From assembly GCA_015179045.1 (NCBI GenBank), contig WHUZ01000014.1, forward strand, positions 1,054,001-1,118,000: 64,000 nucleotides of DNA, in the 5' to 3' direction. Positions within the stretch are counted from its first letter, which is position 1. Every line of letters starts with the position of its first letter. The notes under the pieces were generated by a model. It did no database searches and was not told where the DNA came from. It saw only the letters and a program-made list of their open reading frames with translations. This stretch comes from Kalaharituber pfeilii (lineage: Eukaryota > Ascomycota > Pezizomycetes > Pezizales > Pezizaceae). Position numbers and translations under genes: made by a program. Shown here piece by piece: positions 21,884 to 33,377 of the stretch.

Positions 21884-23332
21884 ATGGAAATCCAGGCCTG
21901 GTTCAAGATCATCGGCTCCGAAAGCGACTGGACCAGGGTATTACTGGAAGAGATCGAATATGTGGCTGACCTCAAGAAAGCAATCAAAAAGAAAGCAGCA
22001 ATTAAATTGAATAACTATGATGCTGCCGACCTCATCATCAAGGCCACATACAACGACGACAAAGACCCTAAAAATGCAGTGGAGCTCGATCCTAAGGTTG
22101 AGCTCCATACAGTTCTCGAGCAAGTTCCTCCTCCGGTTGGATATTCCACTAAGAAGATTCGGTTCTTCGTCATGCTTCCACCTCCGGAAGATTTGCCACC
22201 CCCGAGAGATCAGATCATACAGGGACAGTGCATATTCAAATATGGTAACCATTTGCGTAAAACCTTTTATGGATTTTTTAAAAGCGAAATTTCCTTGAGC
22301 AGCTTTGTCAAGATAGCAAAGAACTTGTTCACGTTTCCGGAAGGCACCAAGGACTCCGACATAACAATCGAATTACAGGATCGGAAGGATTAAAAAAAGA
22401 CTTTCCTTCCAGGCACAAATAGCATTCTGCAATCAGAAGCTGAGATTGGAACAATGACATTGGTGGTATCAACGCCGCAGCGGCCATTTTCCAGCTGGAC
22501 TTTCAATGAGTTGAAGAATCAATTTGGGGTTGATTTCTTGGCCGATTCATATGGCGATCTGGACACCTTTGAACTGGACATGGAGGACTTCAGCGGCAAT
22601 GCAAAGGTTGAGAAGCTTATTGAAGATATGCTCATCGAGACAATGAAATTGCAGTTTATTTGCCCTACTGTGCATAAGGGTAATGAAAGTAGCTGTTCTC
22701 TTTTCATTTTTGAGGTGTTGAAGCAAGCCATATATGCATCCGCATCTGGATTCACATCTGCGTCCACATCTACATCTGCACCTACCACAATATTCCAACT
22801 GCACGCCCAAAAAGAAGTCGCTGGGAGACTAGGAAGAGGTCCCGTGGACTACGTTGTTGAGTATTCTGGTCACCAGATTATGGTGGTTCAGGCTAAAAAG
22901 AGGGACTTCGACCAGGGGGTTGCTGAGTGTGCAGTTCAACTTTACTGTGCAATGAGGGAGCTTCACCAGGGGCTTGCTCAGTGTGCAGTTCAACTTGACT
23001 CTGCTGGTAACCTCAATAGAAAGAGGAAACCAGAGGATCCGCTGCTGCCTGAAAGACTATTCGGCGTCGTAACCAGTGGGGATCGTTGGATTCTACTTCG
23101 CTTAGAATCCAAGCCCACTGGAAAAACCATACTTAAAGTTCACCCTGCACCACTGTACATAACAGCCTTCCATGATGAAGACAAGTCGTGGTTACGAAAG
23201 CAAGTGACTCAATTATTTGGTTACCTTCTTGCTGTATTTAAGGCGATGGACGGCAATGATACACCAGCAAAGAGAACAAGAGCGGGTAACGAAGCTTTTT
23301 CTCCCTTCTCTGGGTCGGCTTTGGATAGTTAA
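21884..23332 (+). pseudogene. Crinkler-like gene: ubiquitin-like N-terminus plus PD-(D/E)xK-type domain, one in-frame stop
   Basis: One continuous frame runs from ATG 21884 to the stop at 23332, interrupted only by TAA at 22391-22393. The first 169 residues look like the ubiquitin-like header of Crinkler proteins (DLKKAIKKK near residue 27), followed by an IRFFVMLPPPE segment comparable to the Crinkler HVLVxxP junction. After the stop the frame reads a PFSSWTFNELKNQF segment, then GRGPVDYVVE and IMVVQAKKRDFDQG, a D...QxK nuclease-like core, then FGVVTSGDRW. The paralogue at 41665-43426 has the same order. Crinklers are secreted or cytoplasmic effector-like or conflict-type proteins. CAA to TAA would explain the stop. 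Alternatives are two adjacent genes (start at 22454) or an unseen intron. Confidence 0.7.
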
Positions 23333-24028
23333 TAGTTTTTTTTTTTTTTTTTTTCGGGCCGGCTTTCTCTATCTTCTCTCATATCTTTCCCTCTCTATGT
23401 GTGGTTGGACGATACATCTTTTTTTTTTTTTTTTTCCTCCGCCTCAGCTTTCTCCATCTCTCTCTCATACCGTATTTCTAATAGTAAATGAGCTGGCCCT
23501 TTTTATTATGTAGGATGGGGATACGTTGTGAGGGTATGTTACTAGCTTTTTTGTTATGCTTTTTTGCTCAAGCAACGAAATTCACCGTCACTTTACAAAA
23601 GGTAGCGTAGTATGTCGCTTTGCAAGGAATGGGAATTGGGTTTCATAACTGTTTATGGAGATACTCTGTAAATCGGCTGCTACGGGTTGATCAAATATAA
23701 GGCGTTTTTGGAGGGGACTCTTCACAATTCCTTGTGGGCATGTGCGTCGAGGGGAATAGCTGCTTTGTCGGCCCGCGGCGTATACTGCACAGAGAAGCGT
23801 CCTACCTTGTCACTGGTCGCTGGTCGAGGCATTCGGCCCTAACATGCTAACACATCGGACCCTACCACCCACGACACCGCACCTGAAGTTGAAACGCTGA
23901 TGCAATATATAGCTGATGGTAGTGATAGTGAAGGCAGTGATGGAGTTGTTAGGGCGATGAGGGAGATGCAGACTCTGACTATTAAACGTAGTACATATCC
24001 GTAATCGGTCGCTGACCGCAACACTCGA
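23333..24028. other. Intergenic between two effector-like genes
   Basis: Poly-T runs near 23337 and 23421, then pyrimidine-rich sequence. No gene seen. The minus frame around 23840-24180 is probably a shadow. Confidence 0.4.
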
Positions 24029-25334
24029 ATGCCAACCTTGCTGTCCATAATCAACCAACATTACCAACTGTCGCCAGCTCTCAATGATATATGTACTATG
24101 CGTGTATCTGAGAGAGTTTATTTGCACTTGCTGGCTAATCCAGAAGCGCCCAGAATCCTGGGGAAGTTTCACGACTTTATTCATGGCCAGCCAGCCACTT
24201 TCACGGCGAATCGTAGCCTCCCGGTAGGTTGCAGCACGGGTTTATGCTCATTAGCGAGGCAGTTGTAAGGTTTGCTAGTATACCAACTATACATTAACCA
24301 CCCGGACCTTGTTATTCTCTCTCAGCAGCTCAGGAAGTATGCTGTTGGGCATAGGGTCTATTACCAACTATTAATGGATGACAAACACACCATATATTTC
24401 AGACTTTCAAGCAAGCACCCTCAAGGTGAGTACAAAGACATCCAGGTCTTGATTAGCGAGTATAGTGGCACTGGAAGACAGGGACCTCTAAATGCAAGGC
24501 AGATGGTTGGGTTTCTCTTGTGGCGTGCAAGCAAAGGAGGTGATTGTATGCGGAGCTCTATCCCACATACACTGAAGGTCCAGCCTGAGGATCCGGATGC
24601 GTCACAACCTCCAGAAAAATCAGGGCCTACCGGAGGAGCTGGACAAAACGACGGCTATAAACGACGCCGAGTAGATGACAACGATGACGAAATGGAACCT
24701 TCCGATGGACCACCACCACCACCGCCGCCGCCGCCTCCACCACCACCCAATCCCCCACCAGCATCCCATGATTTGGTTACTCGGCGCCCAAACAAGCTGA
24801 AGCCCCGCGTGGATTCATGCCATCGGCGGGCAGCGTAATACAACTGAAGCTGGAGCACTCTAGACCCCTCGTCGAGTCAATCGTCAGACATGCAGAGTTT
24901 ATGACATCACACGGTGAAAACTTATCCAAAACCAAACAGGGGAGGATCGTGAAGGATGCAATTATGTATAGAGATTTGAAGGGTCGGCTGCAGCTCTCAG
25001 TTATTGTACGGAGACTGTTACGGGTCAACATTTGTGTTGTGGAAGTCCTTGAGTCTGCCGTCGCAGCTATTCCAGCTACATTTATATTGAAATCTTGTCC
25101 CCAGACTGGAGCAGATGTGACGAAAAACCCCAAACGGCCTCCAGATTCGCTTGCGCTGGAATGGGAGGCATACCAGGACCTTAATCATGCGGAGGATCCG
25201 AACGCTCTCAAGTCAAGGCAGAAGGCCGCAAACGCGCTCCTTGGAGTGCCATTGTGCTACGGAATCTGGGAGGTGCGGCCAGGCAGCAACCGGATCATGG
25301 GGCAGTCTGGCTGGGAGCACGTCGTAGGGGAATG

Positions 25335-25368
<34 letters not shown>

Positions 25369-25946
25369 TCACGTGACCCCGCGCGTAGCTGCTCGCCATG
25401 GTAGGGCAAGGGGAATGGGATAGCTCGATTGTATTTCATGTGCTCATGTTGGAGGACCTGCATGGCCTTGGAGCGGTTACAATCAGCGAATTCGCCACCT
25501 GGTGCTTTCATGACGGCATCGCGAATTCGGATGGCGCAAACGACGAAAGGGAACCCTCATCACCAGACTACAGATCTAACACAGAGCAAGAAAATGGCAA
25601 GAAAATCGGATCTGAAATCTACGCCAAGCTCAAAAAAACCCTCCATCTGATGCACCGTCGACGCATTGCACACCGAGACCTGTATCATCCCGGGAACACA
25701 TTGTTCATTCCACCAGCCCCCAAGACAACGCAGAATCTGTTCGCTGAGGACGATGAGGATGATATCTGGGAAGGAGTGGTAATTGACTTTGAGATGGGGC
25801 AGCTGGGTGCACGAGAGGGATCTATGTCTGCAGATCGAGCTCTGCTTTATGCACGATTCGAGGATGAAGGGTTAGTTCCCGCCTGGATTGATGGTGTGAC
25901 AGATGTAGACTTGCGTGAAGAAGAGGATGGAGAGATGCTAGTGTAA
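24029..25946 (+). pseudogene. Protein kinase-like gene, interrupted by a LINE tail
   Basis: Segment 1 (24029 to about 24221) and segment 2 (about 24280-24838) share a frame. They can be joined by an intron GTAGGT...GCTAG, which would remove the TAA at 24266. Segment 2 ends in a KRRR motif and a run of about 13 prolines. Segment 3 (about 24830-25336) shifts frame. After the 72-bp insertion, segment 4 carries RRIAHRDLYHPGNTLF (HRDxxxxN catalytic loop) and GVVIDFEMGQ (DFG-like, DFE), so this is a kinase fold. The neighbour at 21884 suggests a Crinkler-type kinase effector, but no Crinkler header was found. The insertion plus duplication adds 83 bp and breaks the frame, so the gene is probably inactive. 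Confidence 0.65.
25337..25408 (-). mobile_element. LINE 3' tail insertion (tail A) inside the kinase gene
   Basis: Poly-T followed by the tail A complement, with a perfect 11-bp duplication AGGGGAATGGG at 25326-25336 and 25409-25419. Removing the insertion and one duplication rejoins the two kinase frames. Confidence 0.9.
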
Positions 25947-25949
25947 GGG

Positions 25950-27120
25950 CAACTAGAGGCTGCACGAGTTAAGGATACGGAGGGAGTAGAGAGATCACAT
26001 GAGAAGTTGTAGCAGGTGGCGAAGGGAAGGAAGAGGAGGTTGTAGAGGAGCTGGAGAGAATGGAGCAAGAGAGCATAGCCTGCATAGGGTGTATAGGGTT
26101 GTTCGATACTCCAAACCGTAACAGAACACGGGAGGTCAAGATTGACCTGGCGATCCCGGAGTTGCTTAATGCGTAGACACATTTACCCAAGGTTGTCTTG
26201 TCTTGATATCAAATCTCCAACTCCCCTGAAACCATGTTGCGGAACAATATGAGGTTGATCCTTTAGCATCTTATAGACTTATCCCAGCTCGGAGTCTTCT
26301 GATTCTGCTTCGTCAGTCCGCACTTGGTATACCTCCTCAGCACCCACAACGCATACTGAAGACAGCATGACAATTCCAGGTGAGTACCCCATGCACTCTC
26401 ATAGTGTAAAAATGCGACAGGGGTGCTGACATGGCCAGAGAAAGAAAGTTCGGCCAAGCTGTCCGCAAGAACGCGTACCGGAGGAGATGACGAGCTACAT
26501 GTGGACATGAAAAAGAGTGAAGGAGGTGGCTCGAGAGTTTAGAGTTCAATCATACATCATCATCATCATCAATACTCAAAATATATACGTTACACTACTC
26601 GTATCCTTACGAGGCTCTGACAGAGGGGTAATTTTATAGTAATGCAAACGTTCCGCTCAAATGCTCCTCTACTAAATTTCTGAGCAGAATTGGAGATAAG
26701 AAAAAAACGGTTTATGGATGTACAATAAAATGGCCTGACATATAGACAACATCAATATGATGACGGACAGATTATAACAAATTCTGGAAAAAATTCAGTT
26801 TCCAAGAAAACTCATATATTGATCTGTTTTTGTGCACGCACATTCAAATATGTTAAAATTATTAATATTATCTATTACAATAAACAGTGCCTAGTTACTC
26901 TAGATTGAGGCAGAAATGGATATTGTACATGTATAATAAACATGCACCGCCAATATCTCTGATATCTTCAAACCTGAAGAAAAATAGATGATTCGGTACT
27001 AATTTCACATGTTGTCGCCAGAGGATCTGACTTATATACATGACAACAAGAATTTAGAAAAACGGAGGTATAACAACCGAGCGAATAACGGAAGTATAAT
27101 AGAACTTAACTTTTAAGCCA
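25950..27120. other. Intergenic, becoming AT-rich
   Basis: No coherent gene. A CATCATCATC microsatellite lies near 26552-26570. From about 26700 the sequence is AT-rich. Confidence 0.35.
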
Positions 27121-27122
27121 TA

Positions 27123-29269
27123 CTGTGTTCTACCGGGATATTGCGCATAACCGGGATATTGCGCACTTTCGGAACATGCGAATTTTTGCAGTAGTGGCTG
27201 CAATTCATGTGCGAGTATTATGAAACTTTAGGATGATATTTTTAACATATCCTGAAATATATTCTGTGCCCCAAATTGCATCTATCGGAGGACAGCATAG
27301 TGTACTGTACTGAGATATACCTAATTAGGCAATAGGGCACTTCTGTTTATAAAATTAGACACAGACCAGCTAGAGTGTTGATATGCTTAATTACATATCA
27401 GCATATGCCCATGATTATATATACCAAGTTTGGTGCTGATATGAGTATTGTAGCAGAAGTACTAACTGAAAATATTCAAAAATAGTAGCAATTTAGTAGT
27501 AATAGAAGCAGACAGGCTAATAGGAGATACAATAGGCTTAAATATAAGTGGAGAGAGTTCTTATAGCTACAGCATATAGGAAAGATTTATTTTTGGCAGT
27601 TTTAGTCCCCTATATAATAATTGGAAGTATATGAAATAAGATACTAGTATCTATATTTAGTAAGATATAATATAATATATAGTTTAATATAGTAAGTATA
27701 TAAGATTTTATAGTAAATTAATTATAATATATTTAAAATTATAGATAATAAGTTTAGTACTAATATAAGTTTTATAAAAGAAGTAGTAGCTAAAAATATT
27801 TAGAAAGAGTAGTAGTTTAAAAGTAATAAAAGTAAGTAAGCTTAATAGAAGTAGAATAGACTTAAATATAAGTAAAAACTATTCTTATAATTAAAATATA
27901 TAGTAAAGATTTATTTTTAATACTTATATTATAATTTAGAGTATAAAAAATACTATACTATATTCTATTAGATTTTATATTATATTAGATATAATATAGT
28001 ATATATTTTATTATATAAAATATATAAGAACTTACAATATACTTATATATACTATATATTCATTTATACTATATAAAGAATATTAAAACTTTCTAAAAAT
28101 AAGAAAAAAGTAAAAAAATTCTTAAAATATAGAATAAAATAGAAATATTATATATATCTTCAAAAGATATAAGAACTAGTATCTGTATATAGCTTGAAAG
28201 ATAAAAGTATAGGAGGTATAAGTAATTTAATCTATTATATACTAAGTATATTAATTCTGTACTATAATATATCTTATAAAATATAAATTATAGTATACTA
28301 TTTCTTATAACTTCAATTACTATATAGAGTTCTAGAACTGTTAAAAATAAATCTTTACTATACTATACTTTAGCTGTAAGAACCTATTCTACTTATATTT
28401 AAGCCTATTGTATCTCCTATTAGCCTGCCTACTTCTATAACTACCGAATTGCTACTATTTTCAGTTAGTACTTCTGCTACAATACTCATATCAGTACCAA
28501 ACTGGGTATATATAATCATGAGCATATGCTGATATGTAATTAAGCACTGTTAGCGTAGGCGTCGCTGGGCTCGCGAGAGTGGCACTGAGGCGACTCCGGG
28601 TTCACGAAGGCAGCGAAGCGGACGGCAAAAGGTTACGCGAGAGCGTTAAGTGAGAGTTCAACTTAGAACACCGCTAGTGTCTTGATTTCTTCTAGCTATC
28701 TATTCGGCCCGTTTATATAGACTTCCCGGCCGTCAACATGATATGACAATGACATGATGATTATAGATAGGGAGACGTAGTAAAGCATGCATTAGAAGTA
28801 ATTAATACATGTGCGCATATTAATGACAATTGGTAAGCGCTGTGCAGTGCTATCATACGATTTACTGCTTGACACACACTTCATTAGCCACCCGCCGGTC
28901 CATGGGCCGATGTGAATCCCTGCGTTGCCTAGTGGTGATCAGTCACATCTTCAGCATACGCCTTACAGCGATTCGGGCGGGGGTTCCAGGTATTTCCCGT
29001 AAGCCTTACCTTAGCCGTAACAAGCACATCAGTACTCTAGCTAGTCTGTGTTTGATTTTATAAACAGAGGTTCCCTATTGCCTAATTAGGTATGTCTCAG
29101 TACACTACAGCATGTTATCCTCAGATGGATGCAAACTGAGGTGCCATACCTACTCTCCCATGTATAATTGAGATGTACCTAAATTCCTGATGTGATTGAA
29201 CCACTCAGTAATTTGTAATAGTCTTATTTTCACTTATCCGGGGTTGCGCAATATCCCGGTAGAACACAG
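27123..29269. mobile_element. Inverted-repeat element with solo LTR inside
   Basis: The ends CTGTGTTCTACCGGGATATT and AATATCCCGGTAGAACACAG are flanked by TA. The left arm (27123 to about 27610) and the right arm (about 28335-29269, minus the LTR) are long reverse complements, sharing for example TAGGAGATACAATAGGCTTA and its complement. A third, direct, far more AT-shifted copy of the arm lies at about 27770-27940. The middle is almost pure A/T. This fits a Tc1/mariner or foldback-type element heavily altered by RIP-like mutation. Confidence 0.75.
28548..29022 (-). mobile_element. Solo LTR, 475 bp
   Basis: It starts TGTTAGCGTAGGCG and ends CTTAGCCGTAACA, with a perfect 5-bp duplication AGCAC at 28543-28547 and 29023-29027. 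A shared internal block (AGAACACCGCTAGTGTCTTG, inverted) links it to the solo LTR at 47182-47725. No internal retrotransposon genes are present. Confidence 0.9.
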
Positions 29270-29529
29270 TAAAAGTCTAAGGAGATAAGAGAAGTAATAG
29301 TTGTGTTTGGCGATGATTCGTGACTTTCACTTCCAATGCTTTCAGGTTAACATTAGACGTGTGCATCGTCGAAACCTAGTCTCATACCAAGCCCCCTTGG
29401 TTGATGTATCAACCATACCATATCTAGGCCCCAGGCAAGCAATGAAATTAGGACTGGAAATATTTTTCAATTTTCTTACCCGATGAACATTAGACTAGTA
29501 GGACATTGCGACTTTCAAAGTATGCATAT

Positions 29530-29880
29530 ATAACTGGCCTCCCGACCGGGAGGCTCTCTATACAACCACGCTCCTACTCCATCCACCCCCCCAGCTCCCC
29601 CTCACTCTTCACCGTTACCCTCCCCCCGCTGCTCCCCCACCCAACTCAATTTCATAAAATTATAGTGTCAAGATCTGCTCAAATACTCACCATGCTGCAC
29701 ATAGTAATCATGGTACTATGCTGCCATCACACTTGCTATACTTCATGCCATGCATGCGAATACATTCTCATCATGCTATATTGTTTAACATGCCTCGTTC
29801 GGGGGTCTGGAGTATAGTTAGTGTGGAGAGGTACATGATTGACAGGGCTGTATTTTTTTCTTGACGCTATAATTTTTAGG
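29530..29880. repeat. Dispersed repeat, inverted copy at 43840-44265
   Basis: GCCTCCCGACCGGGAGGC, C-rich tracts, and CAAATACTCACCATGCTGC reappear in reverse complement at 44265 down to about 43890. Probably a MITE; its ends are not resolved. Confidence 0.65.
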
Positions 29881-29904
29881 GGCATGATGACGGATCTCAG
29901 TCTA

Positions 29905-30217
29905 CTGCTGATTTACTTCTAATTTAGATTCTTCTGCCACTACCATTGCTCCCTACATTTCTATTTTCCATTCCCATTCACCACTACTACCGCCGTCCCA
30001 TTCGAATTGATTTCTTAATATGGCTATTCCCATTTCCATTAATAGTAAGTCGATACAGAGGTTAATTATTTGTAGTAAAGTTCAGCTGTTCAAGACTCCG
30101 AACTCGGCTGCCAAGACTATATGACTAAGTTGGCACAATTGTTTACTGAAAACATTGCTATGTAAAAACAAGATAGGGCCAAATTGTACGCGTTCATTCT
30201 TGCAAGGTCAGACTGTA
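29905..30217. repeat. Degraded pogo-like remnant (family P1)
   Basis: It aligns with the right half of 49966-50761 (TCCCATTCGAATTGATTTCT, CTGCCAAGACTATATGACTA) and ends TGCAAGGTCAGACTGTA, a decayed terminal repeat. Confidence 0.7.
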
Positions 30218-30608
30218 CGAGTACTTTGTGATAGTCGCGAGCATCGCAAGCATTGGTCCTGCCCCTGCCGTCCCCGCTGCGAGTGAGCAAGCAGGCATCC
30301 TCTCGTATAAATATTAATGGGATTTTGTAACGAACTTGTTGCGACAGCAACGGCTGAATTGGTTAGATACCGACATGGGTCCCTGGCTTATCATAGAATT
30401 AAGAATAAGTTAGCGCTGTCAAGAGACTACAACAAACAACTACAAGAGGGCAAGTTTATTATGAGGAACCCTGTCAGTACACCAGTAATATAAAAAAATT
30501 TATCAAACATATCAAACAAGATCAAACAAATCGAACAAGATCAATTTGATTATTTCTATAAGACATAGCTGAAAAAGATATACATTTTTTATAGCATCAA
30601 GTTCAGTA

Positions 30609-31703
30609 ATGGAAGTATACTCCTCTTCAAGAGCTCTATCTCTATCCCCATCTCCATCTTCATCTTCATCCTCATCACTAGTACGATCCCCAACTATATC
30701 CTATGACTGGACTCCAACACCGGATTGTAATCAAGAGCAGTCAATTGTGACAGAATAATAGTCAATTGCAACAGAACCTTCCCATGGTCACGAAGTATAA
30801 TTGACTCAGAGAGCCTCGCCAGTTAGGCTAGCAACAAGCTAGCCCGAAGTGAGACAACACATCTGGTATACACCGGATATCAAATTAAGACTTGTACGTC
30901 TCTGTGTAGAGCATAGCACTCAATACTTAGAGAGTATATCAGAAAAAGAGTATTGGGAATTAATATGGGCACTTTTTGCATTAACAATGGTACTATGTTC
31001 TATAGAATCAGAGGATGCAATCAAGAAAAAGGTCAACAGCTTTATAATAGAGCAAAAGGCAGAGCTTACGGCTCAAGAATCACTATCTGGCATTGCTATT
31101 CCTGCATCTACAGATCTTGATCAGGCAATTAATACTTGGATTGAGGTAGTTGAATACCGTACAGAGGTGAAGCAACGAAAGCTTGGAGATAAGGCACAGA
31201 TGAAATTGGAGGAAGAAATAGCTTCTATTAGGAGAGACAATATGTTAAAGACTCTCTTACAGAAGCATACTTATCAGAAAGTTGTACGGCAAGTCATGGA
31301 TCTTATAGAGTCATCTCAGGCAATATCATCTCCAACAGCAAAGAGAAATAAGAGACGGAGAATTGGTCAAGGTTAGGCAAGAGGGCAGCAAATAGAGGCA
31401 GATGAATCAGAATCCGCTAAGACAAAAGCCTTTTTTGACTCAGTTCAATCAATGATGAAAGAAACACTCGATCTATTTCACGCGAGTATTACATCAATCT
31501 CAAATACATCCATATTACCTCCAAATCCTTTAGCTCCTTTTCCGCCTTCTCTGGCTCCTTTTCTGCCTTCTCCAGCTCCTCTTCCGCGTTCTTCAGCTCC
31601 TCTTCCGCGTTCTTCAGCTCCTCTTCCGAATCCTTCAGTTCCTGTTCCGAATCCTCCAGCCTCCTCCGAAGCTCGATTGGCATCTCTTGAGCTTGAAAAA
31701 TAA
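30609..31703 (+). pseudogene. Myb/SANT-like protein of a Harbinger-type transposon, five nonsense codons
   Basis: A single frame from ATG 30609 to the stop at 31703 (about 364 codons) is broken only by stops at 30756 (TAA), 30759 (TAG), 30798 (TAA), 30840 (TAG) and 31374 (TAG). Every one becomes a Gln codon by one T-to-C change, and the flanking sequence reads smoothly. It has a Ser/Pro-rich N-terminus, then WYTPDIKLRLVRLCVEH to YWELIWALF, which looks like a Myb/SANT-like helical domain. A helical, Lys-rich middle and Pro/Ser repeats follow. PIF/Harbinger elements often pair such a protein with a transposase, and a Harbinger transposase lies convergently at 31770-34130. No TGA stops occur. 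Confidence 0.7.
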
Positions 31704-31869
31704 AAGCTACACAGTCAGAAATCCTAAAGATACTAACTGAGATGCGAAGAGATCAACAGAGGAAATGAAGTTTCCTATCATGCAAGATATATACATAGTG
31801 GAAGAGGGGTACACAACATTCTTAAATCGCTCACTGATCTGGTTTTTTTGGTAGAGGCATGTTTGCAGT

Positions 31870-32352
31870 TTTTTTTTTTTTTTTTTTTTTAATTTCACGT
31901 AACCCCGCTTGCAGCTGTTCGCCATGGCAGGGTCCCTGGACCGAAGTCCTTCTGGCCCGGAGACAGGCACCTGTGCAACTACATACAAAATCGTCCCCTG
32001 TAAAAGCACACAACGATACTATGACTTCGGTGATGTGGAGGAACACAAAGCGAAAGCCCAATCCCCCAAGAGAACAATTAAGCACGAATACTCAAATATC
32101 CCCCCAGAGAATCAAGCAGTCATATCCATCTCCTCCACATCCCTCCCCTTCCCCTTTCCGTCCACCTTTGTTATTCTGTCCCAGTCATACAAGCACGAGT
32201 GGTACCATTTGCCTGATAACCGTACCTTCGCTGGTGTTTGACTATCTGATTCTACCTCCCCCTCCAGGTAGATAACAATCGAGCTAGTCTTCTTTCCCTC
32301 CCTCCTTTCTTTTCTCACCAACCATCTTGCCGCAACAATCTTCCCCATCCAT
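31870..32352 (-). mobile_element. 5'-truncated gag-like retroposon with tail A, 483 bp
   Basis: Perfect duplication ATGTTTGCAGT at 31859-31869 and 32353-32363. The minus strand carries the same C-terminal gag-like frame and 3' UTR as 18963-19643 (shared GTGCCTGTCTCCGGG and GACTTCGGTCCAGGGACC), followed by tail A and poly-A. It is inserted in the Harbinger transposase remnant. Confidence 0.9.
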
Positions 32353-32675
32353 ATGTTTGCAGTTAGTGAGTAGGATAGTAACTGCGTAGTATGATCCTAC
32401 TGGTAATAGGCCGATTTGTTGTGATCTTTTTTGTTTCTCCATAGCAGAATTGACTGAGTATATAACCAAATCCCCATTTAACTGTAATTCGAGCACTTGA
32501 TATTTATGTATTAAATACTGTTTGATCTGCCGAAAAATGTCCCTTGTAGGGGCTCATAATACTATTTGAACTTAATGTGTATGCAGGATCACCATAGAGG
32601 TGTAATATCTCAGGTAAATCTGCAAAAAGTTCTTGGAGTTTTACCTCAATACCACTCTCTTTCTACAACTTCCAG

Positions 32676-33377
32676 TAGTGTTCGCACTCAGTGTGAGTTC
32701 TGAGTTGGTTTTTCTGAGTGAGTTGGGTTTCGGGTCGGTTTGTCACGCCATAAAACATACCCGACTCGGCTGCCGAGTGAGCTGGTATGAGTTGTATGTA
32801 TGGCATGACTGAGTCGGTGTGATAATGTATAACTACTACTCGGCAGTGAGCCGATATGAGCCGAGTAGTTTTCGCACTAAGTGTGAGTCGAGTCGGTGCC
32901 GAGTTTTGTAGCATATGTATATATTTGATATATAATGCTGAATAAATGCATTTAGCATTCATATTCTGTCGGCGCGAGTCGGGTTCGAGTCGGGTTGAGT
33001 CGGTAAGTAGTGAGGTCGGGCTGGTTTGTTATGCTGTTACGCCGTATCCGACTTGGCTGCCGAGTGAGCCAGGTCGGGTTGTATATGCGGCGTGACTGAG
33101 TCGGTATTTTTTTTTTTTTTTTTATTTCATTACTCGCATGCCGCCCTATGGGCTATGGCGAGGTTTTATTAAAGGAAAAAATAACTAAACTGCTAAATAC
33201 ATGTGGTGCCCACGGATCTAACGTGATGCGGGTGGTGCCATACAACAAGATTTTTCACTTACTGAGTCGGTATAATAATATACAACTACTACTCAGTTCC
33301 TGAGTGAGTTTATAGTAGGGTTAGAGAAATTTTGTTAAAAGCTTACACTGACTCAGCTCACACCGATGCGAACACTA
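32676..33377. mobile_element. hAT-type non-autonomous element (family H3), 702 bp
   Basis: It starts TAGTGTTCGCACTCAGTG and ends CGATGCGAACACTA, with a perfect 8-bp duplication ACTTCCAG at 32668-32675 and 33378-33385. The interior is made of degenerate GAGTCGGGT and GACTGAGTCGGTA repeats. Removing it restores the reading of the Harbinger transposase. Confidence 0.9.
33108..33260 (-). mobile_element. LINE 3' fragment (tail B) nested in hAT element
   Basis: Poly-T, then CATTACTCGCATGCCGCCC and about 90 bp of further sequence. The flanking ACTGAGTCGGTAT occurs at 33095-33107 and 33261-33273, though this motif also belongs to the local repeat. Confidence 0.75.

Noticed and set aside
24655..24858. 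Glycine-rich minus-strand frame
   Set aside because: Antisense of the polyproline segment in the kinase-like gene.
32940..33080. tRNA-like GGTTCGAGTC motif
   Set aside because: It belongs to the GAGTCGGGTT repeats of the hAT element. No acceptor or anticodon stem could be formed.
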